Below, one piece after another: positions 12,789 to 24,918 of a stretch of 64,000 nucleotides of DNA (position 1 is the first letter of the stretch; the number at the start of each line of letters is the position of its first letter). The notes beneath the pieces were generated by a model. That model ran no database searches. It was not told the DNA's origin and saw only the letters and a list, made by a program, of their open reading frames with translations. The stretch covers positions 1-64,000 of the forward strand of contig QANT01005907.1 in the NCBI GenBank assembly GCA_003254885.1, read 5' to 3'. The stretch comes from Purshia tridentata. Lineage: Eukaryota > Streptophyta > Magnoliopsida > Rosales > Rosaceae. Both the position numbers and the translations under genes were made by a program.

Positions 12789-15713
12789 CTACACTAAAAT
12801 TAAAAGAAAGGTTTCATAAATTTGTACCGCATTATATATGTCTCTAAGCTTTGGCAACTTCGTGGGTGAGATGAGCAATAGAGAAATAGAGCTCTGCACA
12901 TGAAAACCACGCATTATTAATTATTTAGTAAGCCGAAGAATTAATTATAATATGTAATTCAAAATCACAAATTAATTGCAAAATTAATAATCTCTGTATA
13001 TATATATATATATACCTCAGCAAATGACTTTGCAACAGTTTCAGCATCAACGTAACGCCACTCTGTTTTTATCCCAAAAGGAAATTGACCATTTCTTATG
13101 ATTGGCAGATATAATTGTTTTGCCAGCAGAAATGGGTTGCTGGCAGCAACAAGAATACAACGCTTTTCTCCATTAAATTGCTGGTGGTCAGTTCCACTTC
13201 CACTTCCAATGGGGGGCTTTGGAAACATCTAATTAATTAAATTAAAAAAATTAATTAGTGCCAAATTATAATTAAAAATTAAGCATAAATAATTAATTAA
13301 ATAGATTTTCAGTATATATAGAGAGTCGTACTATGAGTGCTTCAGCTAGGCCATCAGCAATGGCAGATTCATTATGGCCACCACCAACAAAGGTGATGCT
13401 AAAAAGCCAATCCTGAAACATTTCCACATCTCTTGTCCATGCGGCAGCTCGTACTAAGCAACCTGCACAAAATTTTATAAATTCAAGGACAATTTTTCTT
13501 TTTGGTTAATTAAATAATCCCAGATGTATAATTAATAATGGCCTGGAAATTAAGTTATTAAAAATGCATATACTGAATACCATTGTTACTAGGTCCGTGA
13601 GAATTGAACTGAACTAGACCCAGGTAAACTGTTGAACCAGAATTAGCATCCTATGGGAAATAATAATAAAAACATGAAAAAATAAGAAAATTAATAAGAG
13701 GTCGATCTTCAGACCAAAACATAATAAATAAGAAGAAGAAGAGGAGGAGGTCAAAACAAAAAAGTTGTATGTGGATAAAAATACCAGCCCATTTGACTGG
13801 CCACAGCAGTGCCTGCACAAACAATTAACAGAAAACAAATTTAATCAATTTTAGATATACATATGCTTAAATTAAGATACTGGGGCCATCATGTACCATA
13901 ACAATAGCGCGCATATATAATTATGCATATTCCTATAATATATATATTTTTTAATTTTTATATATATGTAGTTATTGATCAACCTTAAATTAGCTAGATG
14001 AGATTTGGCTAATCAAGGCAAAATGATATGCTCATTTGTATTAATTTAGAGTACACACATATATACATATATATATATAACTAAAAAATAGAAATTATGA
14101 TTTTCTTAAAAATGAAAATTTTGCTCAATGAAAAATGAAATGAACATTTGGCTCAACATAATATGGTTTTTCAATATATCACTTCAAAAACAAAAGTTTG
14201 AATGTCAAAATATGAGGAATTATTTATTTTAAGAAAATTTCCAATAATATAATATTATCATCACTATATTGATATTGAAAAAATTTGTCGTTTACGGCCA
14301 TCACAATCGATTACCTTTTGACAGTTCGAGAATATACCGTTGTACTTTTGGTTGTCGTCTTCAAACTAATATTTTGAATCAAACAATTCCGCTAAATCTA
14401 TAAATTTCTTCCCAAATTCAAGGGTCCATAAATTCACCAAATGCGACAAACTTAAACTTTTTTTTGTCATTATATATCTAATTTTTGGCCACCTTAAACA
14501 TTATATTGGCAGGACTTGATTTAAAGATCGGATCAATTTGATGGAAATAATTAAAGGGTATTAATTGGAGAACATTGATTAATAATTAGTTTGTGTGTAC
14601 TCATTTGTAATAATAATTCACCGTCTTCATTTACCAATTATAGATATAATTAGACCTGTGAGTAGTGCACTGAGTGGATCGAATATACAACCGATTAGTC
14701 TGAATTCGATCCAATTCATCTGATATATGACATGAAAATATTTTATTTGAAATTAAGTAATTTGATGTATGAAAAATAAAATTACTCTACATATAAAATT
14801 AAAATATTTATAATAAATATAGATAAGTAAGCTATATATTATATAAATTTGATTTGATTATTATCGAATCTATTAAAATTAACTTAACATATATGTTATT
14901 GAATTCAAAACATAATTAGATTATTACTTATTAGCTAGATTGAATCACCAAATATTCCATATATTTCCTATTATTACATCAAATTCGAATCAAAATCTGA
15001 TCCATTGACCCGTCTATATGCAGCCATAAGATAACCAAAAATTTTGTGTACTAGCAAATTAAAAATATATATTTTTTGCAAAATAAGACTATATAATATA
15101 AAAATTGACTGTCAAGGAAAACGAATTCTTTGAGCTATTATTAGAACACTCAAAAAATCACAACCACCTTTCTTCATACACCGAGACCAAAAAGGAAAAA
15201 AGAAAAAGAAAAAACTATTAATTCACAAAACTTTCCTTTGCATGCAGCAAAACATGCACTTGGTTCAACATCCACACCAAGAAAGAAACTAAGACAATCA
15301 GATCAGATGATAAACAAGTACCTAAAACCAGTCAAATCATCATCGATCGATCACAAAGTTTAGTAAAACCCCTGAAACCCCAACAACTATGAACCTATAG
15401 AAGATCGATAATTCAAACAAACCCCACATGCATATATAATCAACAAATATTTCACTATGTATATAATCAATAATTACATGAGAAAGCAGAAAATTGAGCA
15501 AGGCCAACAATGTAAGAACCAAGAACATGAAAGCTGAGCACAAGAATATGAAAGAACGTCAGAGCAAGAAAAATAAAGGAGTTGATCGATCGATGATGGA
15601 CCTGACAATCTTTTGAAGGTAATCTGAGACAATGCTGGTCCAATAGGGCCCCCATAGCGGCCGTTCCATCCACAACCTCCACAACCAAATACTTTGCAGC
15701 TCCCATCGCCAAA

Positions 15714-16436
15714 CAGGGCCGGCCCTGAAGGAGTGCACGGAGTGCGATGGCCTAGGGCTCACCTTTAAAGGAGCCCACAAAATTTATATTATATATATAT
15801 TTATATATTAAAAATAAATTATGTTGTAAAAAAAAATAACTAAAGAACCATCTATATTGATGACGTTATTGACTTATTTTAAGGCCTAACGAAGGCCTAA
15901 AAAAAAAAGTTTAGAATAATCAAGAAAAATGCCTAAAAGACTAAAGAGTAAAGGCTTAGTTAGTTGGTTTTTGGAAATTAAGATTGGTGATGTGACTCTA
16001 TTCTCCAAAGACAAGAAACTTTTGGCATTCGCAAGAGCTTTGAGGTAAAGGATTAATGAATTAACTAACTAAAGAAAGGCAGAAGGCATAATGCAAGAAC
16101 TAAGAGAAATACCTTCATCTGTTTGAGGAAAGAGGCTTCTGGCTTTACTCCTATTTTTTCTTTTGATTGAACAATGAGTGGTGAGCACTTTTAGACTTTT
16201 AATGGGGGAAATTTTAATCATAGTCTAAGAAAGAAAATTAAGGAATTCGATCTTCAATTAAAAGAGCTGGATACAAGATATTCGGGTGTTGTTAATTCTA
16301 AATTTTATTAATAAAATATTGATTTCAAATTCTTAATTATCAATTGTTTTACAAAAAAAATTTTCTTTTTATACAACTAATTTTAGGGGCTCAATTTAGA
16401 CTTTACTTTTAAGCCTTCCAAAAGTCAGGACCGGCT
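15714..16436. mobile_element. Non-autonomous or decayed hAT-like DNA element
   Basis: The left end begins CAGGGCCGGCCCTG and is followed by a GGGCTC...AGGAGCCCACAAAA tract. The right end, read on the other strand, begins AGCCGGTCCTGA and has a matching GAGCCCCTAAAA tract. CAGGGCCGG-type inverted ends are known from plant hAT elements with TTF-type transposases. The 720-bp body is AT-rich and I see no transposase reading frame. I could not find an 8-bp target duplication: the left flank TCGCCAAA is not repeated at the right, so the ends are eroded or the right boundary is misplaced. Other DNA-transposon families remain possible. Confidence 0.5.
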
Positions 16437-18339
16437 AAAAACGTATACACCTGCACTGCACAAAGTGGAAGAAGAGTAGCGGTTTTAGCCTCTCACTCTC
16501 AGACTCTCTTTATTTATTGTTTGCATTGAAGCACTAGGTGTTGCCGAGTGGACCGTTTCTGACACGTCTTTCTTCAGTCACTTTTTATTACATCGCTGCC
16601 AAATTTGCAGGTGAATTTGACGGCTATGTTTTTTGACTGATCTGCCCACATTTTCGAGAAAATTAGTAGTTACTAATTACTAGTTAGCTCGCTTGGATAA
16701 GCTGTTTGTATATATATCAAAGAGAGAAGTATATATATACATAGCCTTCCCTTAATTTTGGGAAAATTAGTAACTACTAATTAGGATGAGTTGCCTAGTT
16801 TTATATGGTAGAGAGAAACTTATACAGCCTAATTCTTTTTTTGAGGAAAGATATATAATATATAACACACCCATGATTTATATACCATAAGAGAGACTAT
16901 GAGTTGTCACAAATAACATGTAATATATATCTATATAATTAAAGCAAAAAACCCGGTATGTAAAACATTCAAAAAATTTAGATTTGTTCTTGATTAATTA
17001 AAATGTTAAAAGAGAACAATGCAATATTATTATGGAGGATATATATTAATTGTGAGGTATTGTGCCTCAATCCTATGTGGCACAATTAATTGATACACAT
17101 CATTATTTAAATTGTTAGTAATTATACACTTTATAATATTAAAATAAAATTATTTTTATTGAAAGACCATCTTACCTATCACAAATCTTAATTATATTAA
17201 TATTTTATATCATTAATCTATTAGATCCTTTCCTAATCTTCCGTAATTGTCTATAACCAAAGAATACACGTTGATATCCCATCTTCCACTGCTATTGTTC
17301 TGCAACTTCATCTTTTATGAAAAGAAAAAAAAAAAACATCTTACATGATTACATTCTTAAAACAGTGGCAATGAAAAAACTCAAGATGGATATATATCTT
17401 GATGATGCCATTTTATTTCATGCTTTTCAATGAAGTCGGAGCAAGTTAGGCTTCAAGTGCTCCAATTCAATTTTCTAATTGATTTTTCTAATTTATTGAG
17501 GCACCCATAGCATTCCCTATATATTAAACAGTAAGATATTGATCAATTAATGAAAAAATACAAATAAAACAATTACGTTTAGAAAAAATAAGAAGCGACA
17601 CCAAAAGTACGTCTATTTACTAATTAATCTCGACATATGTTGAGAATATATTTATGTGAGGGATAATTAATTAATTATCATATATATAATATTTGGATTG
17701 AAATGTAAATTCGTTAGGTATTGTAAAAAATAGTAGGGTAAGAATTGGAGGAATTGGTTAGAAGCACCGGAGAGGATAATGGATCTGATAATGGACAAGT
17801 TCGAGAGGGTTCAGAAGAATGGAAGTATATATGTGTACTGCAGCTGTTTTAAAGCAAAACGAGTGTTTTGCAGGAGGAAGTTGAGAACTGCAGAGGAACT
17901 TCGCCAAGTGGCCACCCGAGAATCTGGACAAACTGGCACCACAATCTCACTCATGCTTTTCGATCAATAAACAGATCTACAAAATTATTTACCACAAATA
18001 AGAAAATAGTAATTGGTAGATTTGAAATAATTTTGATATATTTTAAACACTTTTTTTTTATATTTTAATATAAGAGGTACACATGGCATAAAATTAGCTC
18101 AAAGTCCACATGAGAGTTGATAAAATTTGCCCAAAGCCCAAATAAGTGAAGCCCGTATGATAAATCTTCCGTTAAGTCCACTACACTGTAAACCGGGTCA
18201 CTGACCCATTGACCCGTCGGAGATTACCCACCCACTTATAGTATACAAATCAAATGCAGGATCCACATCCACCTCTTACCGCCGCTTGAAAAACTTTCCC
18301 GAGAAATCAAGGAAAGAAAGCGAGAGAAAGAGAGGGAAA
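16437..18339. other. AT-rich intergenic region
   Basis: The first 150 bases (minus strand) may be the original leader and promoter of the MED25-like gene, now cut off by the hAT-like element. The rest is AT-rich with TA runs. A 63-codon frame at 17779-17970 resembles nothing I can name and I do not call it a gene. The last 100 bases are purine-rich and suit the leader of the small gene at 18340. Confidence 0.45.
16660..16783. repeat. Pair of near-palindromic 20-mers
   Basis: AAATTAGTAGTTACTAATTA (16660-16679) and AAATTAGTAACTACTAATTA (16764-16783) differ only in the two central bases, which are complementary, so each copy is also the other's inverted repeat. They may be eroded ends of a small element. 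Confidence 0.6.
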
Positions 18340-18769
18340 ATGGTTGGGGGCTCAAATACATGGGCCTACGTTCGAATCATCAGCGGCACCATTCTCGGTG
18401 GTGTTCTCGGATTCTACGTCATGGACTGCGTTGAAAAAAGCTACAAGGTCCTTATTGGTTCTCCCTCCATTTACTTATAATTCTTAAGCTCTCTGTTTGG
18501 TTCCCTGGAATTCACAGGAACGAAAATTATGTTCCCCAGCTACCAAACAGAAAACTGTAGCTTAAATTGATCAATTCTACTATTTTGGTCATGTCATCTT
18601 TGAAATCTGATTTTATTGAATATGTTTTATATGAATTCTTGGGTTTTGCCGTTTGGTGAATACAGGAGAAAGTGAAGGAGAGACTGAGAAGGTATGAAGA
18701 CGAAATGAAGANTATGAAGAAGAAATGAAGAAGAAAGAGAAATTGAATGAGTTTGAAGAGTCTACGTAG
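18340..18769 (+). CDS. Small single-helix membrane protein, function unknown
   Basis: Two exons: 18340-18447 (36 codons) and 18666-18769. The first gives MVGGSNTWAYVRIISGTILGG and a hydrophobic helix (about residues 8-28: AYVRIISGTILGGVLGFYVMD). The second gives a strongly charged, coiled-coil-like tail starting EKVKERLRRYEDEMK and ending KLNEFEEST. This short-helix plus charged-tail plan recalls small mitochondrial inner-membrane or organelle proteins, but I cannot name the family. The literal sequence breaks frame at the single N (18712). The 20 bases on each side of that N are near copies, and collapsing them restores an open frame of about 63 residues, so I treat the break as an assembly artefact. 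Confidence 0.7.
18712..18712. other. Single-N assembly join inside a coding exon
   Basis: The N lies between two near-identical stretches, about 18692-18711 and 18713-18732 (TATGAAGACGAAATGAAGA against TATGAAGAAGAAATGAAGA). This fits two overlapping contig ends joined without merging. Confidence 0.75.
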
Positions 18770-19544
18770 CATTATTATTGTTTTGTTAGCCCTTTGTTAT
18801 GCTGTGTGGTTGCTTAGAAATGTAAAAGAGAAGAAATTGAAATTTTGAATTATATGTTTTTACACGCTTAACTCTAATACTGGAGTTTTAATCATATGAT
18901 TGTCATTGTCAATGCTTGGGGACAAAGAACCCAATTTGATGACCCCTCCATGATGCAAGTTCTAAGAGTGCCATGCTCTGAAAATCCTTCAGCTAAATCA
19001 TTTTGAACTATAGTCAGTTGCAGGACAGAATGCGACCTCTCAAAGATGTGAACAAATTGATTTTTTTTTTTAATAAAAATCCTTTCTTGTAATTTTGAGG
19101 ATGAATTTTAGGAACCCATATTGACAGAAATGAAAACACATTGATTAAATTAAAAAAGAGAAGTAATACCCAAGCTAGAAAAGATACATGCAGCAGTAAA
19201 AAAGGCTAGAGCAAATGCTCTCTCTCTCTCTCTATCTCTCTCTCGCTCTCTAAAGGAAATTTTGTGTTCCCCAAAAAAGTCAAAAAGAAAGAAAAAAAAT
19301 ATAGATAACAATAACAAGAATGGCACAACTAAATCGCAGCAAAACTGAAATTGGAATCAACAAAAATCTGAACCAGAGCTTCATTCCCATCTTCCTTCCG
19401 TGCTTGAAAGCAATCACTGTACTTTCCAAAAAAGAAAGCGATCACTATGAGAGTAAGTGTCACGTCTCCAGACACTATCTTGTCAAGCATCAAGAATCGG
19501 GAAGCACTGTAAGAAAAACTGTCACACATCCGGACACCATGTTA
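18770..19544. other. 3' region between small membrane gene and TSR1, with (CT)n
   Basis: 3' UTRs of the two convergent genes. A CT-rich microsatellite lies at about 19218-19251. No other gene is visible. The proximal part contains a copy of the TSR1 3' end (next entry). Confidence 0.6.
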
Positions 19545-19567
19545 TCAAGCGTCTAGAATCGGGAAGC
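19459..19567 (-). repeat. 47-bp tandem-like duplication of the TSR1 C-terminal codons and stop
   Basis: 19459-19505 and 19521-19567 are about 80% identical, offset by 62 bp. The gene-proximal copy encodes the C-terminal FPILDA and the TGA at 19545-19547. The distal copy lies in the 3' UTR and still reads LPILDA-stop. Confidence 0.8.
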
Positions 19568-22500
19568 GATGGTCTGGCCACTTGGGATATGCACGCTTGT
19601 ACAAGCTCATGCATACGGTGTCGTGCTGCTGGAGAACCCCATTAAGGATGCATTTCATCGCCCCTGAGACAAAATTATATTTAGAAAAAAAACAAGGAAA
19701 AGACACTGATGACTACCTAATGTAATCAAAAGTGCGACCACAATATGATAAGGACAGCTGAGACTGGCATCTTCACACTAATAATTTTGCGCTATGTTGG
19801 CGATTTCAGCAATGTTGAAAAGATGGATGAAACCTTTTCACAATGGGAAGAGGAGATAAAAGAAAGAATTTTTTTTTTTGTTTTTCTGTACAATCTTGAA
19901 GAAGTAATCTTTACCATGTGTACCAACAGGCTCTTTGATGCGACCGCGACGACCACATTTGCTCCACACTTCCACAGGCTGCCATCACACACATCAATAA
20001 ACATATTCATAATGATTGTAGTGAACTTCTTTGATAAGATGCAGGACAAATAATCTTTTTTTTTTAAAATATCAGCTACAAGATTTGCTCACCTTGAACC
20101 ATTTGACATCCTCTGGATTATGGAACATATACCTTACAGCAGCTTTCAGTTTTGATACTCGTTGAGGGTAACTGCATCAAAATATGCTTAAGGTTCAATA
20201 AAACCATTCTTCCTGGTCATTGCTACTACTTTAGTATAACCTCAATCTAGAGTCGAGAAGAAATCGTACCCAGTTAAAATAATCTTCTTTAGTATAATCC
20301 TGGCAGGGTCAATGCTTCTCAGAGAACCAACAGCTGCAACAGTAGGTGCTGTGTCCCCTCCCTCAGAACTCCTCAAAGCTATCAAAGGAAGAGGAGGAAA
20401 AGAGATTGGAGCATAAACTGAAGCTATGGAAAAACGTCCTGCATGAAGAAACCTCTCCATTTTGTGCTTGTCCAAACTAATGTTGTCGGTAGAATATATT
20501 GGCCTGCAAAGTGATGAACAACAACATCAATAACTTTACTAAAATTCAATAAGAGCACAGAGGATGGTATTAGAAAAACTACCTTGCAACAAATTGGCGA
20601 AAGCCCACATGAAATATTAATTCGTCTTTGGATTTGATAGGAGCACTGTATGTGTCATGCTTTTTTATGCTGCAAACACAGATGCCATATGATCACGATA
20701 AAACCTCCCTTTAAGAAGACCACAAAACTGAAAATTTTGCTTAACTACAAGATACCTGAAATGGAGCACAGACATCTTGGACTCATGCTGCAAGAGGCCA
20801 CATGCTATAACAGGCATTGCCTTTGCATGCATGCATAATTTAGAAGCAACAGGAGTTGGCACTTCTTTGATATAAAGCCTTGCATATGAGCCAGCTGCTA
20901 CGCAGTCATCCCTGTTTTCTTGCTCCATATCTAAAGCTTTAGCAAGGACATTTTTCTGTGTTCTGTTGAAGTTATCAAATGCAAAGATTCTGGCATACTC
21001 TGGAGGCAGAGACTCCTGAAGTTCATTAGCATCGCACATCAGTTAGACAGATGATGTTCAGAATTAGTGAGAATTACTATTATAAATTACAAGAATATTA
21101 CTTTGGGATCCCACGATGAGGTCCTAAAGGACTTGAGGCCTCTATACTTTGCAAAACGCTTTCTTGCGGGAATGTCTATAGGTGTATCCACCTCATCTGG
21201 AAATTCTGAAACATAATAAATAACCATTAACAGCCAACTAGATTATGCAGCAGTAATAGTAAATTGATTACAAAAGCTAGTGTCAAATAAAGCTATAAAA
21301 TTCCAATACAGTAGTATCTTATTTTGCAAAACTATGAAAAGGGAAACAGAGACAAATCCCCACATAGTTTTAATAATATAAATCATACAGCACCAGAACG
21401 AACATAACAAAAACTTTAAGTTATTCCAAGCAATACTTAGCGGCCATGTATAACAAAGGTTTGCGATCAGAGTAGGGTGCTTATGGAGGAATATTTAAAA
21501 GCAAAAAAACAAAAGGCCATGAGGCAGTTTGGGGTCAAAAAAAAACCATAAACTGGGATGATACCGCAGAGGGCCACTCCCACAGGTTGGGAGAGGGGGT
21601 GCACAGAAGATAAGTCATCAGCCATGAATGAGTGAACACTGTTTAAATACCATGGACTTCAAGAAACAACACTATTTAGCTTTGAAAAGTAAGTACCCTC
21701 ATCATCAGCATGTGATTGCTTTATTTTTTGAATCTCGTTCTCCAACTGTTCCTTGGTCAAGTTTTCACCTTCCTGTAAATCAAGAAAAAAATGGTAAGTC
21801 CATGTTTGCCATTGTTTATATGTTGTGTCTTCATGTTAGATTCAGAAACCCTTTCACTGAGATCAGAAATCTGAATAATGCTGGCAATACAATAACAATC
21901 ACTTACTGCATAATATAGATGTTAAACTCACCATCATGACCGAGTCAGCATCATTTTCTTCATCAGAGTCCCTAAAGCTTAAAGAAGCTTGATCATCACT
22001 GAGCTCTGAATCATTAGTGCCCACTTGACCAGGATAACCACTGTCCATTTCATCCAATACCATACCATCAACTTCATCATCAGTACTTGACTCCTCCTCA
22101 TCTGTACCATCCACAATCCAAGCAGCCTGCAAGAATAGAAATCATGCCTCTGATCTGTCACTAACAAATTCGGTCATTACCCCCCAACATGAACAAAGAT
22201 GTCATAGAATAGATAGAAACAATCAGAATTATGGAGATTGACAAGAACAAATGCAGACCTGGTATTCTGAAGTGCCTCGAGGAAGAGTCCTCTTTCTCAC
22301 CCTTTTTTGTTTCTGATTTTTTTCAGCCTCAGCCATTTCTGCTTCTGTTGGCCATGTCTGACAAAAAGGATCTATGTTTTAAGTACCGCAGACAATTCAG
22401 TAATACACCAAACCTCATAGTAAAATGAAGAAAATCAAAAAGTAAATTGTATTTAGCCGCTTGTTATAGGAGCATTGCAAGGTTGATCACTGTGAGAAAA

Positions 22501-24918
22501 AGCATTCCTGTAGAATAATTTCTGCTGTGGACGTTTGCCAATATAACATTCCGATTTTGTAGTTCAGGTATCTTACACTCAAGTACCACCCACTTTCTTT
22601 TATTTATTCTTGGATAAGCAAAACAATCCGTATTCGTTAAGAAGTTATATTCATGGTAAGGATAATGAGTGAGACAAATAATTAATAGAACAAAGATGTA
22701 ATCTTGTTACCTGTTCACCTGCAAGGGGATCAGGAACATTCTCAACAAGTAGGGCCTCCTGCTTCTGAAGATCCGGAACCAAAGAACGAATAACCTTGAA
22801 ATAGGCAAAGAAGACAGAATAAAAACTCATATATTTAAAATCTCAAATACTTCACAAATAAATAAAAAGCATCCACATCTTATCATTACAAAGGAAATAA
22901 CTTATTACATAGACATCTTGTGATTATATTTAAATAGAACATCTAATACCTCTACATCACACACTTCATCTGAATCCATGACATCCTGCTCTTTTCTTGC
23001 ATTCAAAGGAAATGGATCCTTGAGAATATCCATTTTGCACAACTGGAAATCGCCCGCACCAGAAACATGAACCTGATATAAAGCAAAGTAAGGCAACTGC
23101 CAAATCATGCTGTCAAAGGCAAGTGATTGGCTGAACTAAATACCAATTGATTCACAGAGAGACTGTGAGCACGCAGATATCCAGTGAGGAGAAGGCTACA
23201 TTTTCCAGAATTGAAATTATCCTCTACCATATCAACCTACAAAAGGAAACCAATAAATAAGATTCAAATGAACCTGAATCGTCGTTGTTCTACAAGGTGC
23301 ACATGCCTCATCATATAAGACAATTTCCATCTAGTGCCCTCATGTTTCCACCTCTATCTAACATAGAATGACACAGAAAACTTAAATAGATCCAAAATGA
23401 GCACCTTATGAGCCATCAGGTATGGGCGCTGAGTTCTCCAGTGAGGAACTGAGAGCCTTTGCTCCTTAAAGAGCCACATGAACTGCAATTACAGTAAGAT
23501 GACAGGGGAGAGATATGAGAGGTGTCAAATTATGTAAATATGAAATGAAATAAATATCACAATTATAACCCAATCTGAACTTTACGTTGAAAGCATTAGC
23601 GCCTGAGATTAACAATCTATGATCCGTAGACAGTTACCTTGTGCAACTCATCCTTCGTATCAGCTGGATAATATTTACAATCCTCAGGAAATTCAGAAGC
23701 AAGACTAGAAGTACATGTTTTCTTTGAATCATTTCTTCTTTTCACCTCAGTAGGTAGGTCCTGCAAACATGGAAAAAAAGGAAAAATTCCTATGTCAAGT
23801 TTGTGCAGAACCTAGTTTCTTTTTGTTGGACAATATTTTAATGAATATACAAAGTACCATAAAAAATAACATACACGAATTAGAACAACAGTGCTCGGTA
23901 AACCGAGAGATCTAAAAACAGAAAGACATTGACTTCCAAATGAGTCAATGTAGTCAGATGTGCTTCCTTCACATGAAGAGTTCGCTGAAGCTGCAAAAGC
24001 GATGAGATCAGCAACCTACAACAATTCAAAGAGTTTGTGTCAGAAAAACCAGCAATATTAGGAAGAATACAGAAGTAGTAGACTTTATTACCTTGGCCAT
24101 TTCCAAACATGATAGGAGATCCCCATGAGGTGCTTTCAGTACCTAAAGAATAACTTGAGTTAGATACTTAGAAATCTTCACATCGGTGTTAATAACTCTG
24201 TCAACACAAAACATTTAGATGGTAGTCATCTTATTAAAATAGAACAGCAGAGGCAGGCTACCGTTGTTCTCAGTTTGTACTCAGATGAAGCGACTGTTGG
24301 CGAGGCAGCTTCATAAACTTGTGAAGATAACAAGGAAAGAAGATCGTCGGCAAGCGAATTTAGGTTCACATCAGCAGAAAGCCCGAACAAAACCTGTCAT
24401 TAATGGAAGTTAGAAAGATAATACAGCCAAGGAAAACATTCTATCAATTCCACCTGAAATGAAAATACTCACAATCACGCGGGGAGGACTCGTTGATCCA
24501 CTTGAAGCCCTCTTCTCTTTCAAAAGAGCTGCCCGCTTTTGTTCCCGTAGCTACAGAATTGTGAAGTGGAGAGCATTAGATACGTAAAATGAAAATTGGA
24601 ATGAAAGAGAGAAGCAAGCAAATTTGAAATTCATACCATCTTGCCACGTTGAATGCGAGCCACCCGAGCTCCTTTGGCAACATTGCGCTCTGATTTACCA
24701 ATCCTACTTTTATCTGAAGCACCGAAACCATTAAATTAACATGTATTAATTGCATTACAGTGCAGCTTTCTCCTATTTTCAACCAAAACGAGGTTAAAAC
24801 AAAAGTAAGTGGGGAAAAAGTAGCACAAAAAACCTGCAGTTTTATGGAGATTGCGCGAGGATTTGGAAGAAAAGCGCGATTTATGGGGCTTGTTGAGTTG
24901 AGCTCGCGAGCCTCCCAT
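19545..24918 (-). CDS. TSR1: Pre-rRNA-processing protein TSR1 homolog
   Basis: TSR1 is a GTPase-like but inactive factor that sits on pre-40S particles during late small-subunit maturation. Twenty-one exons join in phase; in gene order 24834-24918, 24637-24713, 24473-24550, 24262-24393, 24092-24142, 23875-24015, 23638-23760, 23405-23482, 23144-23236, 22950-23072, 22711-22794, 22259-22357, 21932-22126, 21697-21772, 21102-21205, 20756-21015, 20583-20669, 20270-20503, 20093-20171, 19915-19978, 19545-19663, giving 793 residues. Seen in it: the basic start [20 protein letters not shown], a central BMS1/TSR1-type domain, a highly acidic stretch ([16 protein letters not shown] onwards, about residues 385-450), and the conserved C-terminal block ([19 protein letters not shown] then [21 protein letters not shown]). 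BMS1 is excluded by the lack of a P-loop and by length. The divergent promoter carries words typical of ribosome-biogenesis genes. Confidence 0.95.

Larger units (their letters stand above)
9533..15706 (-). pseudogene. MED25-like gene (Mediator subunit 25 relative) with disrupted reading frame
   Basis: MED25 links transcription factors to Mediator in the nucleus. Fourteen exons can be placed with good splice sites, in gene order: 15602-15706, 13785-13812, 13581-13650, 13332-13462, 13016-13228, 12828-12893, 12087-12278, 11885-11982, 10929-11759, 10769-10822, 10555-10583, a weak exon near 10280-10420, one ending at 10040, 9723-9803 and 9533-9640. The first six give a von Willebrand A-like domain (for example KYLVVEVVDGTAAM, WTRDVEMFQDWLFSI, RCILVAASNPFLLAKQLY). 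Then comes a Pro/Ser-rich linker and an ACID-like domain (LAWEGTISAKYQEQALLVSR, CVRISLPSQSRIVTPADHNRF) and a Gln-rich tail. Breaks: one extra G in the first exon before PYWTSIVSDYLQKIVR shifts the frame; exon 12087-12278 lacks about 14-17 bases that would encode the LVLIS strand; and a hAT-like element lies 8 bp before the ATG. Other exons stay open, so decay looks recent. A base-calling error in one place cannot be excluded. Confidence 0.72.

Noticed and set aside
17779-17970. 63-codon plus-strand frame (MDLIMDKFERVQKNG...)
   Set aside because: Composition is somewhat protein-like, but I found no motif, no splice context and no homolog in memory.
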